Shown: positions 59,072 through 64,000 of the stretch, piece after piece
Layout: each line of letters opens with the position of its first letter
How positions within the stretch are numbered: the stretch's first letter is position 1
Assembly (NCBI GenBank): GCA_036426205.1
Contig: CM071570.1
Coordinates: 1,742,429 to 1,806,428, forward strand
Length of the DNA: 64,000 nucleotides
Direction of reading: 5' to 3'
Source: Ascaphus truei
Taxonomy: Eukaryota > Chordata > Amphibia > Anura > Ascaphidae
Notes under the pieces: generated by a model
What the model saw: only the letters and a program-made list of their open reading frames with translations
Told to the model about the DNA's origin: nothing
Database searches by the model: none
Program-made: the position numbers and the translations under genes

Positions 59072-61267
59072 TACCTCCCCTGTTTGTGTGTGGCTAGTGT
59101 CCCACACGGCTGAAGCCCGACCCTCCACTCCTTCTCTTGACAAAAAATCAGCATTTCCATGGTCCTTTCCAGGTCTATGCTGAATATCAAAAGAGAAGGG
59201 TTGGAGGGCCATATACCACCTGGTCAACATGGAGTTTGTGTCCTTCATGGTGTTTAACCACTTCAAGGGCGCATGGTCAGTGACCAGGGTGAAGTGAACT
59301 CTGGCGACATAATGTCTCAAGGCCTCAATTTCCAATTTTACAGTGAGGCACTCCTTCTCAATGACGGAATACATCACTTCCCTTGGGAACAGCTTCCGGC
59401 TGATGAACAGTATGGGGTGTTCAACACCATCAAATTGCTGGGACAGCACTGCTCCCAGGCCTACGTCTGAGGCATCCGTCTGGATGATGAAGGGCTCTTT
59501 AAAATCTGGGCTCCGAAGAGCGGGGCCCTCTGACAGGCACTTTTTAAGCATGTCAAAGGCTTCTTGGCACTCCCAAGACCATTTAACTTGGGTCGGGGCA
59601 CTCTTTTTTGTCAGATCTGTTAGGGGTGCAGAAATTTCTGAAAAATTGGGGATAAACTGCCTGTAATACCCTGCTAACCCCAAAAGGGCGCGGACCTGTG
59701 TCTTTGTCTGTAGGGTGGGGACTTCCTTTATGGCGGCCACCTTGCTAGCTAGTGGCCTTACTATCCCTCCCCCAACGGCATAGTCCAAGTATTTTGTAGT
59801 GGATTTACCCAGGGCACATTTTTTTGGATTTGCAGTGAGCTCTGCTTCTCTTAAGGACGTTAGGACTGCTCTTAACCTTTTTATATGAGACTGCCAGTGT
59901 CTGCTATAGATGACAAGGTCATCCAAGTAGGCCGCGGCATATGCCCTATGGGGTCGTAGTACCTTCTCCATTAACCTTTGGAACGTGGCTGGAGCCCCAT
60001 GTAACCCAAATGGCATAGTGACGAATTGGTATAAACCGAGAGGGGTGGCGAAGTCAGTTTTGCATTTGGATTCTTCCGCTAGAGGTATCTGCCAATATCC
60101 TTTCGTGAGATCTAGGGTGGAGATATACTCTGCTTTACCCAGCGAGTCATGCAATTCATCCACCCTAGGCATTGGGTATGCATCAAATCTGGTTACAGCA
60201 TTTACCTTTCGCAGATCCAAGCAAAACCTCACCTTCCCATCTGGTTTAGGGACCAACACTATAGGGCTACACCATTCGCTGTGGGACTCCTCGATCACGC
60301 CCAATTCCAACATGTCTATTATCTCTCTCTCTACCAGGTCTTTTCGGCCCTCTGGCAATCTATAGGGACGGGACCGTACTTTTACGCCAGGTTCTGTCTC
60401 AATCCTATGGGACACTAAATCAGTCTGCCTTGGCAGCTCAGAAAAAACATCTGGGAAGTGGTCACATAATTCTAGTAGGTCTGACCTTTGTTCCGTTGTT
60501 AACTGCCCTCCCATGGGAACCTGATGGTCATTGTACGTACTACCCTTTGGAAGCTGTGGACCCAAATCCGTCTCTCCTTCCCGAGGGTGGATGAACAGTG
60601 ATCTCATCGTTTTCCAGGGTTTCAGGAGGTTTACGTGGTAGATTTGTTTACTCTTCCTGGACCCTGGTTGAGAGATCTCATAGTTCACCTCCCAAGTGCG
60701 GCGGAGAACTTGGAAAGGACCCTGCCACTTCGCAAGGAGTTTACTCTCGGATGTCGGTAGTAGTAGCATCACTTGGTCCCAAGGTTGGAAGACCCTCAAG
60801 CGAGCATTTTGGTTGTACTGCCTTTCTTGACGTTCTTGAGCAGATTTGAGGTTTTCTTTAGCAAACCGACCTATCATGTGTAGGCGGTTTCTAAGGTCTA
60901 TGACATACTGAAGGGTATTCTTGGAGGGGGATGACTCCTCCGAGGATTCCTGCAGTAGGTCGAGAATACCCTGAGGTTGGCGTCCATATAGGAGCTCAAA
61001 CGGGGAGAAGCCTGTGGATGATTGGGGAACTTCTCGTACCGCAAACAACAGGAAAGGGAGAAGTTCATCCCAAGCTCGCTTTTCCGTGTCCACAAACTTT
61101 CTAAGCATGGTTTTTAAAGTACGGTTAAACCTCTCTACCAATCCATCTGTCTGAGGATGGTAGACTGAGGTCCTGACGGATTTTACCTCCAATAACTTCA
61201 GGACATCCTGCATTAACTTTGCCATGAAATTTGTCCTTTTTTTAAAAATAGATTGGTCTTTGAGCAA
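59018..61267 (-). CDS. Gmr1-type pol: integrase C-terminal part, RT and RNase H in one open frame
   Basis: 749 codons without a stop. Residues 1-215 are integrase: SVYHPQTDGLVERFNRTL (34-51; includes the third catalytic acid), FSPFELLYGR (87-96), YHVNLLKPW (210-218). RT is 300-480: SPIVLVPKPDGKVRF (334-348), LTKGYWQIPL (387-396), YLDD (447-450). RNase H is 593-715: IIQTDASDVGLG (594-605), LVTDHAPLKWL (661-671). Integrase before RT is the order of Gmr1-type elements, described as copia-like pol order in Ty3/gypsy. Gag, protease and the integrase N-terminus are missing because of truncation near 61,240, where DQSIFKKRTNFMAK breaks the usual motif. It is well preserved and much younger than the copy at 28,414-32,906. 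Confidence 0.9.
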   Translation of the reverse strand: MLKDQSIFKKRTNFMAKLMQDVLKLLEVKSVRTSVYHPQTDGLVERFNRTLKTMLRKFVDTEKRAWDELLPFLLFAVREVPQSSTGFSPFELLYGRQPQGILDLLQESSEESSPSKNTLQYVIDLRNRLHMIGRFAKENLKSAQERQERQYNQNARLRVFQPWDQVMLLLPTSESKLLAKWQGPFQVLRRTWEVNYEISQPGSRKSKQIYHVNLLKPWKTMRSLFIHPREGETDLGPQLPKGSTYNDHQVPMGGQLTTEQRSDLLELCDHFPDVFSELPRQTDLVSHRIETEPGVKVRSRPYRLPEGRKDLVEREIIDMLELGVIEESHSEWCSPIVLVPKPDGKVRFCLDLRKVNAVTRFDAYPMPRVDELHDSLGKAEYISTLDLTKGYWQIPLAEESKCKTDFATPLGLYQFVTMPFGLHGAPATFQRLMEKVLRPHRAYAAAYLDDLVIYSRHWQSHIKRLRAVLTSLREAELTANPKKCALGKSTTKYLDYAVGGGIVRPLASKVAAIKEVPTLQTKTQVRALLGLAGYYRQFIPNFSEISAPLTDLTKKSAPTQVKWSWECQEAFDMLKKCLSEGPALRSPDFKEPFIIQTDASDVGLGAVLSQQFDGVEHPILFISRKLFPREVMYSVIEKECLTVKLEIEALRHYVARVHFTLVTDHAPLKWLNTMKDTNSMLTRWYMALQPFSFDIQHRPGKDHGNADFLSREGVEGRASAVWDTSHTQTGEVCDRVKSTPISYAWETYV

Positions 61268-62303
61268 TTTGAAATATATACCCTGTACTAGGACCTTTTA
61301 GGTCTTCATTTGTTAGGATTTATGCGACTAGGTAGATATAGTCATAATGAGCTTACAGTGGTTTTCGTTTTCCATGTTTGGAATAGTAAACCATGAATTA
61401 AGAGCTAGACCAAGTTAGGTTTTGTTATGATTGGTATGCTCAAAAGGACAATTAATTGCTTAACAAATAGTTAATTATTTGACTTTGTTCTGAAGTCTGT
61501 TCAAAATATAATGAATGTTAGGTAATCCTAATTATTGTCTAAAATGAAATGTCTCATACAATCCACCCCCCTGCTATTACTTGATTTTAACCCTTTAATG
61601 CATCTTTTTGCTCAATATCATTTTAATTTGTTTCATTACCACAGCAGGTAGACGTTAATAGAATATTGTTTGGTGAATAGTATTGTTGTCTTACCTCCCT
61701 GCAAGGTTTATTATAGTTGTATAAATGGTTATTTAAACATCTGATGTAACCTAATTGTTTTTACATAGGCAATGTCTTTGCCAAATTTCTGCCCTGACTC
61801 CTGGTAGTGACTCATCACGGGTGCGTTCATGCTCACCAGGTGAGCAGAGCTCCCCTTGTCAGTCAGGGGAGTGACTGCTCACACTGTGGGAATGATGTCA
61901 CTTCCGGGTGGGTTTGTATTTCAGCTGACACGGCAGCAGGTAACATGTACTCTTTGAGAAAGGCCTGTTGCGGCTGAAACGCGTTAGAGTTGCAGGGGTG
62001 CCTCCCTCTCGCTCTTTTTTAACTTCCATGTTATAATAAAGAAGATTTTTTCACAGCACAGTCCAGCCTTGTTCACTTGCTGCGCGGCTGTGACTGCTGT
62101 CTTTCCTCCCCGTGAGGTTATTTTGCCTAATAGGAGAAATACCTTGCAAAACAGGAATTTTAGCAAAGGTGATAGGCCTCTCACAGAGTACAGTGAGAGG
62201 GGACTGCAGGTTTACAAAATCAGGGGTAGAGGGAGTTTTAAATTTGACAACCTGATCCTCCAAAAAGGAGGGGCCTGACTGCAAATGTACTAAGGGAGCA
62301 ACA
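61268..62303 (+). mobile_element. Penelope-type terminal region with hammerhead-like core and polyadenylation signal
   Basis: Left part (61,268-61,760) is A/T-rich and unassigned. At 61,949-61,990 lies a hammerhead-like fold. AATAAA follows at 62,035-62,040, then gcacagtccagccttgttca and a GC word. The plus order, core, signal, then tail, is the same as at 20,099. After ~62,095 another non-coding block leads to the chromovirus LTR. Confidence 0.45.
61949..61990 (+). ncRNA. Hammerhead-ribozyme-like fold, degenerate
   Basis: ACTCT (61,949-61,953) pairs with AGAGT (61,986-61,990) as helix I. TTGAGAA (61,954-61,960) stands at the CUGANGA position with changes at positions 3 and 8. Helix II is aGGCC-TGTTGC-GGCT, then GAA (61,976-61,978) and a two-pair helix III ACGCGT, then T. 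The layout matches that of 7,839-7,881, a locus of different sequence, but the core is damaged. Confidence 0.42.
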
Positions 62304-63021
62304 TGTTACGCCGGGGCTGCCCGCAGACCAGACCCGTCCCTTCTACTGAGGTGAGGAATGTATATGGGCACGCACCCGCAGCAAATGGAGCGTGTCCGGA
62401 GTGTGGTGATTAGGCGTTGCCAGGCCATAGCTAGCAATACTTGCCGGTACCGGTGTAGAAGTGCCGTCGTCGTTGCCGCGTTTTAGCCAAGGTCAGGGAT
62501 TGGAGATCCGGAAGGTCGTTGTCCAAGCAGGGGTCGAGAGCCAGAGAAAGACGTCCGCCAAGCCAAGTCGTACCTGAGAGAATGAGAGAGAGAATGCCAG
62601 AGTAGTATTCTAGTGGAAAACTATGTCGAGCAATGAGTGAGAGGAAGGACAGGCATTATAAAGTGTGGCTGACCAATCAGAGGTGGAGGCAGGCCTGGAG
62701 GAATGCGTGGAGCCATCCTGGATAGGTCCCCTTGATTTGCAGGCAGGTGAGGACTCTTGTTTTGGCAGGAGGTCCTATTAGTGTGCTGGGGGCGGGTTTT
62801 CACTGCAAGAGCAGTGAATAAATTATCTTCACCCGGGAAACATGGCGGCCGCGTGAGAACATGAATATCCCGCAGGAGCCCGAGGATGCAGAGGACGGCG
62901 GGGAACCCCCAGAGCCGCCGGAGGTGAGTGACGCCAGCGAGGGGCGCGCGCCACGGCAGCGGGGATTAATGCAGGTGAAGAGGAACCAGGGCGCGGACGC
63001 TGCGATCCCTGAATCCTCACA
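62304..63021 (-). mobile_element. LTR of chromovirus-type gypsy element 2
   Basis: On minus: polypurine tract (gaggggggggggcc, 63,022-63,036), then TGTGAGGATTCAGGG, ending GGCGTAACA at 62,304, 718 bp. It lies directly downstream of the chromodomain frame and is therefore the 3-prime LTR. Confidence 0.7.
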
Positions 63022-63085
63022 GGCCCCCCCCCCCCTCAGGATCGGCCTCAGGACGATCCTTCCAAGGTTTTGATGGAAACTTCTT

Positions 63086-63343
63086 TCAGAAGCGTTTGAG
63101 GAGTCCTGGAGCATGAATATTTCTTAGGGGTACCCATGACCTCTCTTCGGGTCCAAAACCTCTCCAGTGGACCAAGAAGTGGACTTTACCTCTTGAAAGA
63201 CGGGAATCCAGTAAAGCCTGTATCTCGTACTCTTCGTTACCCTGTACTATCACAGGATCTGGTTTAGAAGTGTGGTCCGGAAAGAGGCTACTGGAGATGA
63301 AAGGCTTGAGAAGCGAGGTGTGAAAGACATTCGGAATTCTCAT
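63086..63343 (-). pseudogene. Chromovirus chromodomain (C-terminal end of pol)
   Basis: The frame begins at RIPNVFHTSLLKPF, the end of the integrase GPY-type region, then a linker and EEYEIQALLDSRLSRGKVHF, LVHWRGFGPEERSWVPL, which is a classical chromodomain (aromatic cage positions Tyr, Trp, Trp visible). Chromodomains of chromoviruses direct integration to marked heterochromatin. It is separated from the integrase frame by a frameshift near 63,345. Confidence 0.87.
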
Positions 63344-64000
63344 GCTTTGAAGAAGTTGGAGTCGGAAGGAAACTGCTCCAAGATGGAAAAGGGACCCAGA
63401 AACCTAGGAGCCAGTTTGAGGGAAGGAGTTTTGAGATGGATGTTCTTGGATGATAGCCAAACCTTGTTCCCGGGTTTGTAGTTGGGTGCCGGATGACGGT
63501 GACGATCAGCCTGGGTTTTAGAAGACAAGGATGCTTTTTGTAGTGCAGATTGGATTCTGGACCAAGAGTCTTGTAGGAGGGCAATATGCTCGTCCACGGC
63601 TGGTACTCCAGAGGAGTTTTTAGAAATGGGTAGGCGAGCCGGATGGAATCCATAGTTGATAAAGACGGGGGTCTCACGGGTAGACTCATTCCTGGAAGAA
63701 TTAAAGGCGTACTCAGCCCAGGTAAGTAATTCTGCCCAGTCATCCTGAGAATTAGAGACGAAGCACCTTAAGTATTTCTCGAGGGATTGATTAACCCTCT
63801 CGGTCTGTCCGTTGGATTGAGGGTGATATCCAGAAGAAAAGGAAGATGAGATACCCAGTCTCTTGGTGAAGTTCCTCCAGAACTTGGAGACGAACTGGGA
63901 GCCCCGATCAGACACGATAGATATGGGAATCCCATAAAATCTCTTTGGAGAAAATATCAGCTAGGGCGGGTGAGGAGGGTAATCCTTTGAGAGGGATAAT
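63340..64000 (-). pseudogene. Chromovirus integrase, partial, running off the window
   Basis: The frame 63,340-63,915 holds the second catalytic Asp (SDRGSQFVSKFWRNF), the third catalytic Glu (YHPQSNGQTERVNQSLEKYL) and a C-terminal region (GNKVWLSSKNIHL, RFLGPFSILE). Upstream sequence on the minus strand (to 64,000) continues as integrase in a shifted frame; the shift lies near 63,945. The N-terminal zinc region and RT lie outside the window. Confidence 0.85.

Overview
The window looks like amphibian, probably anuran, nuclear DNA. It carries two intron-split vertebrate genes in a background of CR1/L2-type LINEs, Penelope-like elements, hAT MITEs, Ty3/gypsy elements of the Gmr1 and chromovirus types, MIR-like SINEs, and long (CA)n and GC-rich minisatellites. 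The CR1 3-prime end near 42,020 is a type common in frog genomes. The species cannot be told from the sequence.

Host genes. Six plus-strand exons (211-570, 21,166-21,293, 33,761-33,807, 35,326-35,471, 38,747-38,856, 39,450-39,527) join with matching splice phases into 288 codons plus a stop. An AATAAA follows at 40,349. On the opposite strand, 51,712-51,825 encodes the complete 37-residue OST4 microprotein. It has a 5-prime UTR exon under a CpG-rich promoter near 53,000 and a 3-prime UTR exon ending near 51,385. OST4 is adjacent and convergent to AGBL5 in mammals, so the plus-strand gene is most likely the C-terminal tail of AGBL5 (tubulin deglutamylase CCP5). That identity rests on synteny; I did not recognise a domain.

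Layout. 1-3,160: intron of the putative agbl5, with an LINE-type 3-prime end and a hAT MITE. 3,168-17,541: the most striking object, a ~14.2 kb inverted duplication with ~7.1 kb arms, centred near 10,378 on a GC-rich 20-bp minisatellite that also borders the left arm. 17,550-25,300: intron with SINEs, hairpin MITEs and gypsy-type LTR fragments. 25,312-32,900: a decayed minus-strand Gmr1-type element whose gag has a SCAN-like segment and whose integrase precedes reverse transcriptase; its protease region is broken by a LINE fragment with a twin-priming-like inversion. 33,000-40,400: last four exons and several minisatellites. 41,285-49,125: a nested stack in which a CR1 hosts an LTR element, a hAT element and a young LINE, each insertion marked by its own target-site duplication. 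51,385-53,050: OST4. 53,454-54,764: a second solo LTR of the family found at 42,773. 54,800-56,812: Penelope-like sequence with a GIY-YIG endonuclease reading frame in inverted duplication. 56,812-64,000: chromovirus LTRs and integrase/chromodomain, plus a second Gmr1-type element with one unbroken 749-codon integrase-RT-RNase H frame.

Best leads: the giant palindrome, which is either a recent structural event or an assembly/hairpin-read artefact; the recurring hammerhead-ribozyme-like cores, several followed by AATAAA; and the two Gmr1-type elements with copia-like gene order, one showing a SCAN-like capsid segment.
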